DNA of 64,000 nucleotides from Opitutia bacterium UBA4506 (GCA_002388665.1 DGMY01000077.1:42220-106219); one strand, 5' to 3'; counted from the first letter of the stretch, positions 7,072-16,675 are shown. Notes: generated by a model from the sequence alone, not told the origin. Numbers and translations: made by a program.

Positions 7072-8940
7072 TTAGGATCCGGGGCGTCGCCGGAGGAAGT
7101 ACTGGAGAGCAAAGATTGCGATGAGGGCGGGAACGATCAGAATGTTGAGAAGGATGAGTGTGCGGTCGAGGCGACGGATTTCTTCGCGAAGTTCTTTCCG
7201 AATCTCACGCTGTTCGCGGCGAAGCTGTACTTCTTTCTCGCGAAAGGCCTGGAGGCGCTGAGCGATCTCCTCTCTGGATTCCGCGTCGATCTCTTGATCG
7301 TCCGGGTTGCTTTCCAAATTCTGAATGTCGTTGCGAACCGAATAGAGTTCGTCTTCCAATTGCTCGAGTTGCTTGTCGTAGGCGACGCGGGCCTTTGCTG
7401 CCAATTCTTCGACTCGCAGAAATGGACGGGAGACCGTGCCTTTTCCACGCAATTCTACCAGTTGGTTTCCACCGGTTAGCAGTTCAAATAAATTCACCGC
7501 GAGCGCTAGGTTGTCATTCGAACGTCGAGTCGACTGTTGACTGAGGTACTGAACTCTTTCTGTGCCGAATCGATCGGTAAAGATGTCGGTGTCGGTAACG
7601 AGAACCAAGTTGGACTCTGTTGCTGATTCTTTGAGCGAAGGATTCGCCTCTTCGGTCAACTCCTTGATCCAATCATCTTGTGCGCTCTTAGAGGGGAGTC
7701 CATCGGGGAAGGCAGAGGGGAAGACCCCTTGGATGAGTGCTGCGATCAACTCCGAACGACCATCCGGAGTAATTTGGGCAGGTAGGTCGGAGACCGAGGT
7801 CATGGATACGGAGGATGCCATCATCTCCCCGCTTTGGGAGGAGGTTTCGAGAATGGGAGTGACTCTAAGGTCGGGATTCTCGACCCGGAAAGTGCCGGCT
7901 TCAACCAGAAGGATTTCACTGAGGCCAGTGGTGGCAATGGTCGGGCTTTGCGGGTCTCGGATTGTCAACCAGAGTGGGTGGGGGAGTTCAGGTTCGTCAG
8001 CTGAGACCCGGATGGTGGTGGCGAGTTCGAAATCGCCCGCGACCCGCCGGGGGTTGTATTTGATTCCCCACCCTGAGAGGAGTTGGGGGAGGTCCGATTG
8101 GGTGGGACCGCCGAGCCCGTTTAGAGAGTTGGGGTTTTTATGAGTCAGCCGGGTCTCCCTGGAGGAGGGGTCCAAGGCGACGAGGAGCGGCCCGCCGTTG
8201 AGAAAATATTGATCGATCGAGAGAGAGAGTTCATCGGAGATGCCGCGGGGGTGAATCAGGGCGAGTAAGTCCAGGTCGGAGGGGACTTCACCTCGGGGTG
8301 AAACAGGAACTACGTCGTAAATTCGCTTGAGCTCCTGGATGAGGATCGAGTCGGATTTTGCACGAATCCCTTTGATTAGGTCGGCCTTATTGCCCCAGAG
8401 GTCCAATGAAGAAAGGATCCCCACTTTGGGCTTTTGCGGGTTGCTCAGGTCGAGGATCAATCGAGACAGATCGTATTCGAGGGCGGATTCGCGTGCGGGG
8501 AGGAAGAACGGAATGATGCGTTGGCCGTCCTCACTGCGTGCGACGAGCCCGAAGTAGAGAATCTCTCCGTTGACGAGTCGTTGTCCGGAAAGTCCGGCGG
8601 CGACAGCCTGCTCTTCTTCGGCGGTATCGGGGGCCGGGTCGACGAAAGCGACTGAGATCTTCTCAGGTGCGGCTTCTTCGAATTGCCGGAGCATGGCTCG
8701 CACTCGCTGGGCGAAGTTTCGAATGCGGACGGGTATGTTCTCTACGGAAGGTGTGTAGTAGAGGGTAAACTCGACTGGCGTTTCGATCTGGTTGAGGATC
8801 TCACGACTGGGTGTTGAGACGGTGTACAGTCCCTTGGCGGTCCAGTCCATTCGCCACGATACCCGCTCTGCCAGGAACGTCAGAACGAGGGGAGCGATCA
8901 GGCAAATGAGTGAAAGGAGTAGTTTGCGTGCGAGGTTCAT
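7072..8940 (-). CDS. GldG-like ABC transporter auxiliary protein
   Basis: Third gene of an ABC operon. The 622-residue protein has one membrane helix at the N-terminus (about 5-27) and another near the C-terminus (about 595-615), with a large periplasmic part between them. That part begins with the GldG/intraflagellar-transport-like fold (WTAKGLYTVSTPSREIL; YYTPSVENIPVRIR) and ends with a charged coiled coil (about 520-590) just before the last helix. In Bacteroidota GldG works with GldF and GldA in gliding; in other phyla the same three-gene set is widespread and of unclear substrate. It overlaps the permease gene by 4 bp, so the two are translated together. Gliding motility itself is not implied. 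Confidence 0.8.
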   Translation of the reverse strand: MNLARKLLLSLICLIAPLVLTFLAERVSWRMDWTAKGLYTVSTPSREILNQIETPVEFTLYYTPSVENIPVRIRNFAQRVRAMLRQFEEAAPEKISVAFVDPAPDTAEEEQAVAAGLSGQRLVNGEILYFGLVARSEDGQRIIPFFLPARESALEYDLSRLILDLSNPQKPKVGILSSLDLWGNKADLIKGIRAKSDSILIQELKRIYDVVPVSPRGEVPSDLDLLALIHPRGISDELSLSIDQYFLNGGPLLVALDPSSRETRLTHKNPNSLNGLGGPTQSDLPQLLSGWGIKYNPRRVAGDFELATTIRVSADEPELPHPLWLTIRDPQSPTIATTGLSEILLVEAGTFRVENPDLRVTPILETSSQSGEMMASSVSMTSVSDLPAQITPDGRSELIAALIQGVFPSAFPDGLPSKSAQDDWIKELTEEANPSLKESATESNLVLVTDTDIFTDRFGTERVQYLSQQSTRRSNDNLALAVNLFELLTGGNQLVELRGKGTVSRPFLRVEELAAKARVAYDKQLEQLEDELYSVRNDIQNLESNPDDQEIDAESREEIAQRLQAFREKEVQLRREQREIRKELREEIRRLDRTLILLNILIVPALIAIFALQYFLRRRPGS

Positions 8941-9653
8941 CGGTGGAGGACGACCCGGTTGAAACAGAGGGCAAAAATGGAGATGGATACAAAATAGACG
9001 AGATCGGCGAAAGCGACGATACCGTCTACCATGGGATTAAATCGCGGAAGAACGCCGAAACTAGCGAGGAAGTCGACGAGGGGAACCGGGAAATTGAGAG
9101 AGAGTAGTAGATCGCCGAATACATTCCATCCGAGAAGGACGAGTAGTAGGCAGCACATCAGTCCGAGGACGAAGCTGATGACCGAGTTTGCTGTAAGGGA
9201 GGAGCAGGCTGAGCAAATACCGAGGAAGGCACCCGCCACCAGAAAGGCGCCGAGGTAGCCACTGGCGACTGTCCCCCAGTCCGGATCTCCCAGGTAGGCC
9301 ACGGTAAGAGGCATACCCGCAGTCAGCAGGAGAGCGAGTCCGATGAAAAGCCATCCCGCTAGAAATTTGGCAAGGACGGCCTGCCCGAGTGAGACCGGAT
9401 AAGTCAAGAGGAGTTCGAGGGTCCCTGATTTCTTTTCCTCTGACCAAAGCCGCATTCCCACTGCGGGGATGAGGAATAAATAGATCCAGGGGATAAATCG
9501 GAAGAATATCCGAAGGCTCGCGTCGTTGCTCTCGAAAAAATTTCCCAAGAACCAGGGGACGCCGACGCTGGCTATGAGGAAAACCGAGAGGAATACCCAT
9601 GCGACGGGTGTACGAAAATAGCCGAAAAATTCTCTTAGAAAAATCGCTCTCAT
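8937..9653 (-). CDS. ABC transporter permease (GldF-like)
   Basis: Membrane subunit of the ABC system, 238 residues with six predicted helices. It starts MRAIFLREFFGYFRTPVAWVF, typical of ABC-2 type permeases of the GldF group, and contains GMRLWSEEKKSGTLELLLTYP, the conserved cytoplasmic segment that contacts the ATPase. GGAGCAAGG lies just before the ATG at 9653. It overlaps both neighbours by 4 bp (ATGA), so ATPase, permease and auxiliary protein form one operon. Confidence 0.85.
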   Translation of the reverse strand: MRAIFLREFFGYFRTPVAWVFLSVFLIASVGVPWFLGNFFESNDASLRIFFRFIPWIYLFLIPAVGMRLWSEEKKSGTLELLLTYPVSLGQAVLAKFLAGWLFIGLALLLTAGMPLTVAYLGDPDWGTVASGYLGAFLVAGAFLGICSACSSLTANSVISFVLGLMCCLLLVLLGWNVFGDLLLSLNFPVPLVDFLASFGVLPRFNPMVDGIVAFADLVYFVSISIFALCFNRVVLHR

Positions 9654-10621
9654 CCTTGCTCCTCAATGAATTTGGATTGTGGGCGGGTTAACTCCTGGAA
9701 GACTTCCTCGAGACGTGGGATGACCGGAGCGACCTCAAGGAGTGCCAATCCGGCATCCTTTGACACTGCGAGTACTGCGTCGCTTACGTTCCGTTTGTCG
9801 CGCGATCGAAGGAGAAAGTGATCGCCTTGGCGGTCGATCCGCTCGACGAATGGTTCCAGCTTGCCGAAAACGGAGAGGGATCGATCGGCGTCGGCCGGTG
9901 CTACACGGATTTTAACGCTGCCAAATAGGGGGTGCCTCTTACGCATGGCTTCGAGAGATTCATCGAGAAGAATCTCTCCCTGGTGAAGGAGGATGACCCG
10001 ACTGCAGACCGCCTCGAGCTCTTCGAGAATGTGGGTGGAGAGAAGAATGGCCTTCTCGGCTGCCATCTCATTGACGAGGTCTCTGACTTCCTGCTTCTGG
10101 TTCGGGTCCAGTCCGTCTGTCGGTTCATCGAGAATCAGGCAGTCCGGATCGTGGATGATGGCCTGGGCCAAGCCAACTCTCTGGCGGTACCCTTTCGAGA
10201 GTGTCTCGATGGTCTGGTGCCATACTTTCTCCAGATGGCAGACCTTGCGGACGCGGATCAAATCACCGTCCAACTCCACTGAGCGAATCCTTCGGGCACC
10301 AGCGACAAAGCGGAGAAATTCGACCACAGTCATTTCGCCGTACAGGGGGCCGGTCTCGGGAAGATACCCGAAACGTAAACGGGCTTGTATGGGATGCTTT
10401 AGGACATCGATCCCGGCGATGCTCGCGCTGCCTTCCGACGGTCGTAGAAATCCGGTCAGCATGCGTAGTGTCGTTGATTTTCCGGCACCATTGGGTCCAA
10501 TAAACCCAACCACTTCTCCAGGGTTTACGGAGAAGCTGACGTTGCGGACGGCTTGGATCTCGCCAAAGGATTTGCTGAGTCCATTGGCTTCGATTCTGGC
10601 TGTAGAGTGGGGAGCAGACAT
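9650..10621 (-). CDS. ABC transporter ATP-binding protein (GldA-like)
   Basis: ATPase of the three-gene ABC system. Walker A GPNGAGKST is at 42-50, the ABC signature LSKGYRQ at 141-147 and Walker B LILDEP at 162-167, followed by a switch histidine in STHILEE. The 323-residue length includes a C-terminal extension (230-323), common in this exporter-type group. First gene of the operon; its promoter must lie in the 183 bp between it and the DUF3307 gene. Confidence 0.9.
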   Translation of the reverse strand: MSAPHSTARIEANGLSKSFGEIQAVRNVSFSVNPGEVVGFIGPNGAGKSTTLRMLTGFLRPSEGSASIAGIDVLKHPIQARLRFGYLPETGPLYGEMTVVEFLRFVAGARRIRSVELDGDLIRVRKVCHLEKVWHQTIETLSKGYRQRVGLAQAIIHDPDCLILDEPTDGLDPNQKQEVRDLVNEMAAEKAILLSTHILEELEAVCSRVILLHQGEILLDESLEAMRKRHPLFGSVKIRVAPADADRSLSVFGKLEPFVERIDRQGDHFLLRSRDKRNVSDAVLAVSKDAGLALLEVAPVIPRLEEVFQELTRPQSKFIEEQG

Positions 10622-10702
10622 CAGAAAGTTCGTAGCTTGAAAAAAAAATTGAACCTTGGCAACGGTTTCAAAGGCACAATTTTACACCTTTGCGGGCAAT
10701 TG

Positions 10703-10729
10703 TAGGTCCCCCGGGGGGGAGGGCGACCT
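10703..10729. terminator. GC-rich hairpin between DUF3307 gene and ABC operon
   Basis: AGGTC and GACCT flank a central CCCCCGGGGG palindrome (about 10708-10717), giving a stable imperfect hairpin about 75 bp downstream of the DUF3307 stop codon (minus strand). No clear T-run is seen, so termination is only a guess. Confidence 0.35.
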
Positions 10730-10804
10730 CTCCGGCTGCGTTTGCGTCAGCTCCTGGGAGGAGGTGATTCTAGTATCCTGCCCCAGTCGGATTCGCTGGT
10801 TGGG

Positions 10805-11539
10805 TCATACGGGGAACCAGAAAAGCAGAGAGACCTGGACAAGTAGCGAAACGAGGAGGGCCCAGCCGAAGCTCAAAAACGTTCCTATCATGATGTATTC
10901 GGCTGTTTTGCGCTGATCTCCATTTTTAATCTCTCCCAGCCGGAGAATCGACTTGGAGGCGAGGAGGAAGCCGATTCCCGCGGGAAGGTTGATCATGACC
11001 AGCAGGAGGGTGAGTAGCCGCTCGAGCCATCCGATGTACATGCCCCCGTTGCGAAGCCCTTGGATGGGCCCGTGAGGTTCGCTCTCGATCTCATCGCGCA
11101 AGGGTTGGACTAGCTTGCCAATTAAAATACCACCGAAAGGTGCGATGAGCATCAGTCCTGACACCAAAACCATTGCTGCTTGAAACCAGCGCAAATCGTG
11201 GGAGAGCTTTCCGGGCCAAAACCCGAAATTAAATGTGTAGGGATAAATGATTGAAAGGAAGATGAGAATGCCGATGTGTGCGCCCTGATCGATGAGAAAG
11301 GGCCAGATATCGTCTCGTTTTGAGCGTGTTTTTAGGAAATCGATCAGAAAGTGGGTCACGCCGATTGAGATGATAATCGGCATATGGACTTCTCCCAAAA
11401 GGACGATACTCGTGACGATGACGATCGCCGAGTGGAGAAGCAGGACGGGGATCCTCCTTTTGCTCTCTACCATCCGCCGGTTTTGAAAAAGAAAGTCGGC
11501 CAGCAGATGTGCCGTGATCAGGGCGAGAAAAGTGTCCAT
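10805..11539 (-). CDS. DUF3307 membrane protein
   Basis: Integral membrane protein of 244 residues with about six helices. The N-terminus MDTFLALITAHLLADFLFQN is the hallmark of DUF3307 proteins, followed by a histidine-containing helix (LLHSAIVIVTS) and THFLIDFLK. Function is unknown in this family. It follows a SatD-like gene with a 60-bp gap; the same pairing occurs in other bacteria (from memory), which points to a shared role, perhaps in envelope or stress response. Confidence 0.8.
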   Translation of the reverse strand: MDTFLALITAHLLADFLFQNRRMVESKRRIPVLLLHSAIVIVTSIVLLGEVHMPIIISIGVTHFLIDFLKTRSKRDDIWPFLIDQGAHIGILIFLSIIYPYTFNFGFWPGKLSHDLRWFQAAMVLVSGLMLIAPFGGILIGKLVQPLRDEIESEPHGPIQGLRNGGMYIGWLERLLTLLLVMINLPAGIGFLLASKSILRLGEIKNGDQRKTAEYIMIGTFLSFGWALLVSLLVQVSLLFWFPV

Positions 11540-11545
11540 TTGTGG

Positions 11546-11599
11546 GTTTGACAGCTATTTTAGGGCGTTATTTATATAACATCCTATTTTGGTTGTTAT
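11546..11599. promoter_or_regulatory. AT-rich gap between satD-like and DUF3307 genes
   Basis: The 60-bp gap is strikingly AT-rich compared with its neighbours and holds two copies of an AAATAAC element on the minus strand (around 11581 and 11566). It could be an internal promoter for the DUF3307 gene or an operator for the SatD-like protein. Confidence 0.35.
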
Positions 11600-12250
11600 T
11601 TAAAGAGATGATTCAAATCCGAGAACTGCGATCTGGAGAGCGTTCCAGTGCGCGCTCTTCAGCGATCGGGAAACGACCTGCTGAGTGACGGGCGGCGTCA
11701 ATTGGTTCGCAATTTCCTTGTGGGTGGGGCGATTCGGTGAGAGGACCCACCGTAAAATCTCAGACTGCCTCGCGGTACACTCGCCAATCAAGGCGTCACA
11801 GAGTTCGGTGACCACGGAGAGAAGAGAGGGTTTCGAAGGGGACGATGAGGCGATTCGGAGGGTCAATTTGACTTTGGGAGACATTGCATCGAGGGCGATT
11901 CCCGAGGCTTCAAAGGCATCGCCGGTCGACAGTGAGATTCGCTCCGGGTTGATCGAGGAAGCGGAGCCAATCCCGATACCGATCCGAGTGTCGGTCTTAT
12001 TACCCATGATCATAGTGGCGCGTAGGAAGAGAGCAGTGCGGAGCGCGAAAGATGGATCAGCCAGAAGAAGCTGCCAGGAATCTCCCCGGAAAAACTCAGC
12101 TTGGCCCACGACCAGATCTTTGGACCAACCCCGCAGGCTCTCAACGCCTCTGATTAACTGGGCTCGCGACTCTTCCAACTCCGAAGGAATCAGGGAGGAG
12201 GATCGGACCAGATCACCGGTGAGAACGGCATAGCGCGGCATATTCTTCAT
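11600..12250 (-). CDS. SatD-family protein with C-terminal helix-turn-helix
   Basis: The 216-residue protein starts with RYAVLTGDLVRSSSL, the conserved opening of SatD proteins (named from the Streptococcus sat acid-tolerance locus). The middle part (RGDSWQLLL, LFLRATMI) keeps the family pattern. The C-terminus (about 160-216), with SEILRWVLS followed by THKEIANQL and QQVVSRSLKSA, reads as a winged helix-turn-helix, so it may bind DNA and control its own operon. Start ATG at 12250; a second ATG is three codons in. Upstream of the DUF3307 gene in the same direction. No biochemical function can be assigned. Confidence 0.7.
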   Translation of the reverse strand: MKNMPRYAVLTGDLVRSSSLIPSELEESRAQLIRGVESLRGWSKDLVVGQAEFFRGDSWQLLLADPSFALRTALFLRATMIMGNKTDTRIGIGIGSASSINPERISLSTGDAFEASGIALDAMSPKVKLTLRIASSSPSKPSLLSVVTELCDALIGECTARQSEILRWVLSPNRPTHKEIANQLTPPVTQQVVSRSLKSAHWNALQIAVLGFESSL

Positions 12251-12406
12251 GATCTTCTTTGTGGGTTATAGAGCAATCGAGGAGATGGGAAAAGAAAGTT
12301 CTCAAGGTTCGCGAAGGTTGAATCCGGGGGTAACTTTGCGCAAATTTCCCCGAATACACTGGAAATGCTTTCAAAGCGGCCGAATTCGTTCTAAGAAGAA
12401 AGTCGT

Positions 12407-14635
12407 ATGTCCGATCAGCCAACTATTATTTATACGAAGACCGACGAAGCTCCGGCTTTGGCGACTTACTCGCTTCTCCCGATCATTCAGGCTTATGTGA
12501 AGCCTTGCGGAATCAAGCTGGAGACCCGGGATATTTCTCTCGCAGGGCGCATTATCGCCGCCTTCCCCGAATATCTCCCGGAGGACAAACGAATTGGCGA
12601 CCACCTTGCCGAGTTGGGCGGGCTGACCCAGGAGACCGGGGCGAACATCATTAAGCTGCCGAACATTAGTGCGTCGGTGCCCCAGTTGCAGGCTGCGGTG
12701 AAAGAGTTGCAAGAGCAGGGTTATACGCTGCCCGATTATCCGGTCGATGCGAAGACCGATGAAGAAAAGGAGATTCGTTCCCGCTACGACAAAATCAAGG
12801 GGAGTGCAGTCAACCCGGTGCTGCGGGAAGGTAATTCCGATCGCCGGGCTCCAAAGGCGGTTAAGGAGTACGCGCGCAAGTTTCCTCACTCAATGGGCGA
12901 ATGGAGCGAGGACTCGAAAACACGGGTCTCGACGATGGAAGAGGGCGACTTTTTCTCGAACGAGAAGTCTTTTACCACCGAAGCACCGGTCAATGTGCGC
13001 GTAGAATTTGTCGGTGCTGACGGTTCGATCAAGGTTTTGAAAGAGTCGATCCCACTCCAAGCGGGGGAGATTCTTGATGGGACCTTCATGAGCAAGCAGG
13101 CGTTGATCGAGTTTCTCGGTGAGCAAGTCAAAGCTGCGAAAGAGGAAGGTGTTCTCTTCTCCCTGCACATGAAGGCAACGATGATGAAGGTCTCCGACCC
13201 GATCATTTTCGGTCATGCAGTACAGGTTTTCTTCAGCGACCTATTGAAGAAGCACTCTGCGACAATTCAGGAATTGGATGTAGACTTCACCAATGGCTTT
13301 GGTGACTTGGTGGCGAAGATTCAGTCGCTCCCCGAAGAGAAGAAGGCTGAAATCGAAGCAGATATTGCTGCGGCCTACGAAAGCGGTCCTGATTTGGCTC
13401 AGGTAAACTCCCACAAGGGTATTACAAACCTCCATGTCCCCAGTGACGTCATCGTTGATGCTTCGATGCCGGCTATGATTCGCGTCGGCGGTAAGATGTG
13501 GAACGCCAAGGATGAGACCCAGGACACGCTGGCGGTGATTCCGGACAGTTCTTATGCGGGGATTTATCAAGCTGCCGTTGACTTCTGCAAAGAGAACGGG
13601 GCTTTCGATCCAAAAACCATGGGAACCGTTCCCAATGTCGGACTGATGGCGAAGAAAGCCGAAGAGTACGGCTCTCACGACAAGACATTTGAGATTTCGG
13701 GTAACGGTACAGTCCGGGTCGTGGATGAAGCGGGGTTGGTCCTCATGGAGCACGAGGTGTCGGATGGTGATATCTGGCGCGCCTGCCAAACGAAGGACGA
13801 AGCGGTCCGGGACTGGGTGAAGTTGGCAGTTACCCGCGCACGGGACAGCGAAACCCCTGCAGTCTTTTGGCTGAACGAAACCCGAGCCCACGACGCTCAG
13901 GTGCTTTTGAAGGTAAACGAGTACCTGAACGAGCACGACACTGACGGCCTGGATATCCAGATCATGGCGCCATTCGACGCCTGCATGTTCAGTCTCGAAC
14001 GGGCTGCCAAGGGTGAAGACACGATCTCGGTTACTGGAAACGTTTTGCGGGACTATCTGACTGATTTGTTCCCGATCCTCGAATTGGGAACCAGTGCGAA
14101 AATGCTCTCGATTGTTCCTCTGATGAAAGGGGGAGGTCTTTTCGAAACCGGTGCTGGAGGATCCGCTCCAAAGCATGTGCAGCAATTCGTGAAGGAGAAT
14201 TACCTCCGATGGGATTCGCTGGGAGAGTTCCTCGCGCTCGCAGTATCACTTGAACACCTGGCCAAGACATTCGACAAGCCCAAGGCCAAGATTTTGGCAA
14301 AGACTCTTGATGCGGCAACGGGTTCATTCCTCGAGAACGACAAGTCGCCCACTCGCCGAATCGGTGGTATCGATAATCGGGGGAGCCACTTCTACTTGGC
14401 TCTGTACTGGGCTCAGGAATTGGCCGCTCAGAATGACGACGCCGACTTGAAGAAGATCTTTACTCCCGTTGCCGAGAAACTCACAGCCGAAGAAGAGACC
14501 ATCGTCGGTGAGCTGGTTGCGGTTCAAGGTCAGGAGGCCGATATCGGAGGTTACTACCTACTGGATGAGGAGAAAGTAGGAAAGGCGATGCGTCCAAGTG
14601 CCACGCTCAATGCCGCGCTTGCGGATCTCCTGTAG
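12407..14635 (+). CDS. icd: Monomeric NADP-dependent isocitrate dehydrogenase
   Basis: Converts isocitrate to 2-oxoglutarate and CO2 with NADP+ in the TCA cycle; cytoplasmic. The 742 residues match the single-chain type (IDH-II) both in length and in sequence: the start TIIYTKTDEAPALATYSLLP, the substrate block NPVLREGNSDRRAPKAVK, KATMMKVSDPIIFGH, and the C-terminal IGGIDNRGSHFYLALYWAQE. This form is unrelated in sequence to the common dimeric enzyme. AAGAAG lies about 8 bases before the ATG. It is monocistronic, with a strong terminator downstream. Confidence 0.96.
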   Translation: MSDQPTIIYTKTDEAPALATYSLLPIIQAYVKPCGIKLETRDISLAGRIIAAFPEYLPEDKRIGDHLAELGGLTQETGANIIKLPNISASVPQLQAAVKELQEQGYTLPDYPVDAKTDEEKEIRSRYDKIKGSAVNPVLREGNSDRRAPKAVKEYARKFPHSMGEWSEDSKTRVSTMEEGDFFSNEKSFTTEAPVNVRVEFVGADGSIKVLKESIPLQAGEILDGTFMSKQALIEFLGEQVKAAKEEGVLFSLHMKATMMKVSDPIIFGHAVQVFFSDLLKKHSATIQELDVDFTNGFGDLVAKIQSLPEEKKAEIEADIAAAYESGPDLAQVNSHKGITNLHVPSDVIVDASMPAMIRVGGKMWNAKDETQDTLAVIPDSSYAGIYQAAVDFCKENGAFDPKTMGTVPNVGLMAKKAEEYGSHDKTFEISGNGTVRVVDEAGLVLMEHEVSDGDIWRACQTKDEAVRDWVKLAVTRARDSETPAVFWLNETRAHDAQVLLKVNEYLNEHDTDGLDIQIMAPFDACMFSLERAAKGEDTISVTGNVLRDYLTDLFPILELGTSAKMLSIVPLMKGGGLFETGAGGSAPKHVQQFVKENYLRWDSLGEFLALAVSLEHLAKTFDKPKAKILAKTLDAATGSFLENDKSPTRRIGGIDNRGSHFYLALYWAQELAAQNDDADLKKIFTPVAEKLTAEEETIVGELVAVQGQEADIGGYYLLDEEKVGKAMRPSATLNAALADLL

Positions 14636-14662
14636 GTCTTTATACCGTTTTAGATTTCGTTT

Positions 14663-14700
14663 AAAGCACCTCCGTCGGATCCCGACGGAGGTGCTTTTTT
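14663..14700 (+). terminator. Rho-independent terminator of icd
   Basis: A perfect 16-bp stem, 14663-14678 with 14682-14697, has a 3-nt loop and continues into a T-run ending at 14701. It lies 28 bases after the icd stop codon. Confidence 0.92.
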
Positions 14701-14848
14701 TGTGCACATCTCGAACCGACGTGAGCCGCTTGCACTCAGTCGAGTGCCGTTGAATACATGGCTCTCGAAAGGGGTCCTCCAAAGGAATGACGGGAAAGCA
14801 CTGGGACAAACTCCCGGAGACGATACCGTTCTAGGTAGGGAACCGGTT

Positions 14849-15442
14849 ATGACTTCAAATAGCAGCAACGACACCGATATTCAGGACATTCTCCAGCGAT
14901 TGCAGGAGAAGGGACAGGACGAAGAGAAGGTTACGATTGGCGGAATGATCGAGGCAACGGGCTCCCGCTCATTCGGGCCTCTCTTGTTGCTGGCGGGATT
15001 GGTAGCCATATCGCCTTTGAGCGGAATACCGGGAATCCCCACTACCGTAGGAATCATTGTAATTCTATCCGCAGGACAACTTCTCATCGGACGGGATCAC
15101 TTCTGGCTTCCCGATTGGATCCTTCGAAAGAAGATTTCTGGATCGAAGATCGAGAAGGGAATGAAGATGTTGATGAAGCCAGCTGGGGTGGTGGATCGGG
15201 TAATGCGGCCGAGGCTTCAGTTTCTAACCAAAGGCTTGGGCGCCTGGTTTGTCGCCCTCTTTTGTGTCTGTGTCGCTATGACAATGCCCCCCTTGGAACC
15301 GTTGCCATTTTTAGCCTCTACGGCTGGGATCGTACTTACTCTAATGGGATTAGCCCTGACCACTAACGATGGGTTGGTGGCTCTCATCGCGATTGTCGTC
15401 GCCCCTCTGATCGGGTTTGGCGTCTATTCGCTCCTGACCTAG
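14849..15442 (+). CDS. ExoD-family membrane protein
   Basis: About 197 residues, matching the ExoD (exopolysaccharide synthesis) family: an N-terminal soluble helix (DIQDILQRLQEKGQDEEKVTIGGMIEATGSRSFGP... region), then hydrophobic helices including LLLLAGLVAISPLSGIPGIPT and IVILSAGQLLIGRDHFWLP, the conserved core of the family. Members affect exopolysaccharide production or alkali tolerance in rhizobia; the molecular role is unknown. The frame is open back to 14702 (inside the icd terminator region), but the ATG at 14849 has AGGTAGGG 8 bases before it and fits family length. No exopolysaccharide cluster is next to it. Confidence 0.8.
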   Translation: MTSNSSNDTDIQDILQRLQEKGQDEEKVTIGGMIEATGSRSFGPLLLLAGLVAISPLSGIPGIPTTVGIIVILSAGQLLIGRDHFWLPDWILRKKISGSKIEKGMKMLMKPAGVVDRVMRPRLQFLTKGLGAWFVALFCVCVAMTMPPLEPLPFLASTAGIVLTLMGLALTTNDGLVALIAIVVAPLIGFGVYSLLT

Positions 15443-15495
15443 TTCCTCGGTTGGACCGGCTCTGTCGCCGATACGGGTCCTGAAAAGCCCCGTCA

Positions 15496-15526
15496 GACCG
15501 CTCGGCAGAAACACTGCCGAACGGTC
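15496..15526. terminator. Hairpin between convergent exoD-like and oxidoreductase genes
   Basis: GACCG (15496-15500) and CGGCAG (15503-15508) pair with CTGCCG (15514-15519) and CGGTC (15522-15526), giving an 11-bp stem with a 2x2 internal mismatch and 5-nt loop. It can serve both convergent units. Confidence 0.5.
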
Positions 15527-15546
15527 CGGATGAGAGGCTGACAAAA

Positions 15547-16665
15547 TTAATCGTCCAGTAGACCCTTGACCAGACCCGTGGGGAGAGGGGCAGGGCGTTC
15601 GGGGCAGCTATTGATCTCGATGGTTACGCCTTCTTTTGAGGCCGCTTCGAATGCGTGCATGATTTCGAGGACGTGAGCGGCCAAGTCACCATTTGCGCGG
15701 TGTGGGCGCCCCGTGCGGATGGCATAGGCCATATCGGCTGCACCGATACTGCGCATGTTCTCTTCATACCCGAAAGTCAGAGGAATCTCTTCCCAACCTT
15801 CAGCTTCGGAATCCATATTGTATTGGGTGACCGGGCCCCCGAATGTGTTGGGGTCGGGGACCTTCAGTGAGCCCTTCGTTCCATACAGTTCGATAGGTGA
15901 GTGACCGTGCTTGGGCACATCGAATGAAAACGTTGCGGTGACAACCGCGCCGGAAACAAACTCAAGAATAGCCGCACAGTGAGTGGATACCTCGACGGGT
16001 AGCTCCTCTCCATTGCGTTCTTTGCAAGTAGCGATACGGGTTTCGAAGGCTTTCGAAGTACTGGCACGAACGGAAGCCACCGGCCCAATCAGATTAACCA
16101 ATGCCGTTAGGTAGTATGGCGCCATGTCGAGAACCGGGCCTCCACCATTTAGGTAGTAGAACCCTGGGTTCGGGTGCCAGCTTTCGGGACCACGGGACAT
16201 CATGAAGGCCGTACCGCTGACGACTTGTCCGATGCCATCAGAATCAATGATCTGGCGGCAGGTTTGAATTCCTCCACCGAGGAACGTGTCCGGAGCGGAG
16301 CCAACTAAAAGGCCTTTTTCCTTAGCCAGTGATAGGATCTCGTTGGCTTCCTCGATTTCCACCGTGATGGGTTTTTCACAGTAACTGTGTTTCCCTGATT
16401 CGAGAATGCGTTTGGAGACCTCGGCGTGGGCAGCAGGGATCGTCAGATTGATCACGAGCTCAATCTCCGGGTGCGCCAATAGTTCCTCTACGGTCATGGC
16501 TTCGCAGCCGTTTTGTTCCGCCTGGGCTTTCGCCGCAGCAGGATTAATGTCGGCGCAGCCGATGACCTTGAGAATCTCGAAAGTACTCGCGCCGTTGAAG
16601 TAGGCTTGAGAAATCTTTCCGCATCCGATGATACCGATGCCGACAGGTTTGTGTGGAGTTGTCAT
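15547..16665 (-). CDS. Gfo/Idh/MocA-family oxidoreductase (operon gene 4)
   Basis: NAD(P)-dependent sugar or polyol dehydrogenase, 372 residues. The Rossmann fold opens with GIGIIGCGKISQAYF, and the family catalytic block is YCEKPITVEIEEA (EKP near residue 97). The C-terminal domain carries the usual beta-sheet region with the GGGPVLDMAPYYLTAL segment, which supplies the second active-site motif. Last gene of a four-gene operon, 10 bp after the isomerase. Family members oxidise inositols, glucosides or sugar acids; the substrate cannot be read from sequence. Confidence 0.85.
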   Translation of the reverse strand: MTTPHKPVGIGIIGCGKISQAYFNGASTFEILKVIGCADINPAAAKAQAEQNGCEAMTVEELLAHPEIELVINLTIPAAHAEVSKRILESGKHSYCEKPITVEIEEANEILSLAKEKGLLVGSAPDTFLGGGIQTCRQIIDSDGIGQVVSGTAFMMSRGPESWHPNPGFYYLNGGGPVLDMAPYYLTALVNLIGPVASVRASTSKAFETRIATCKERNGEELPVEVSTHCAAILEFVSGAVVTATFSFDVPKHGHSPIELYGTKGSLKVPDPNTFGGPVTQYNMDSEAEGWEEIPLTFGYEENMRSIGAADMAYAIRTGRPHRANGDLAAHVLEIMHAFEAASKEGVTIEINSCPERPAPLPTGLVKGLLDD

Positions 16666-16675
16666 GGGAATTATA

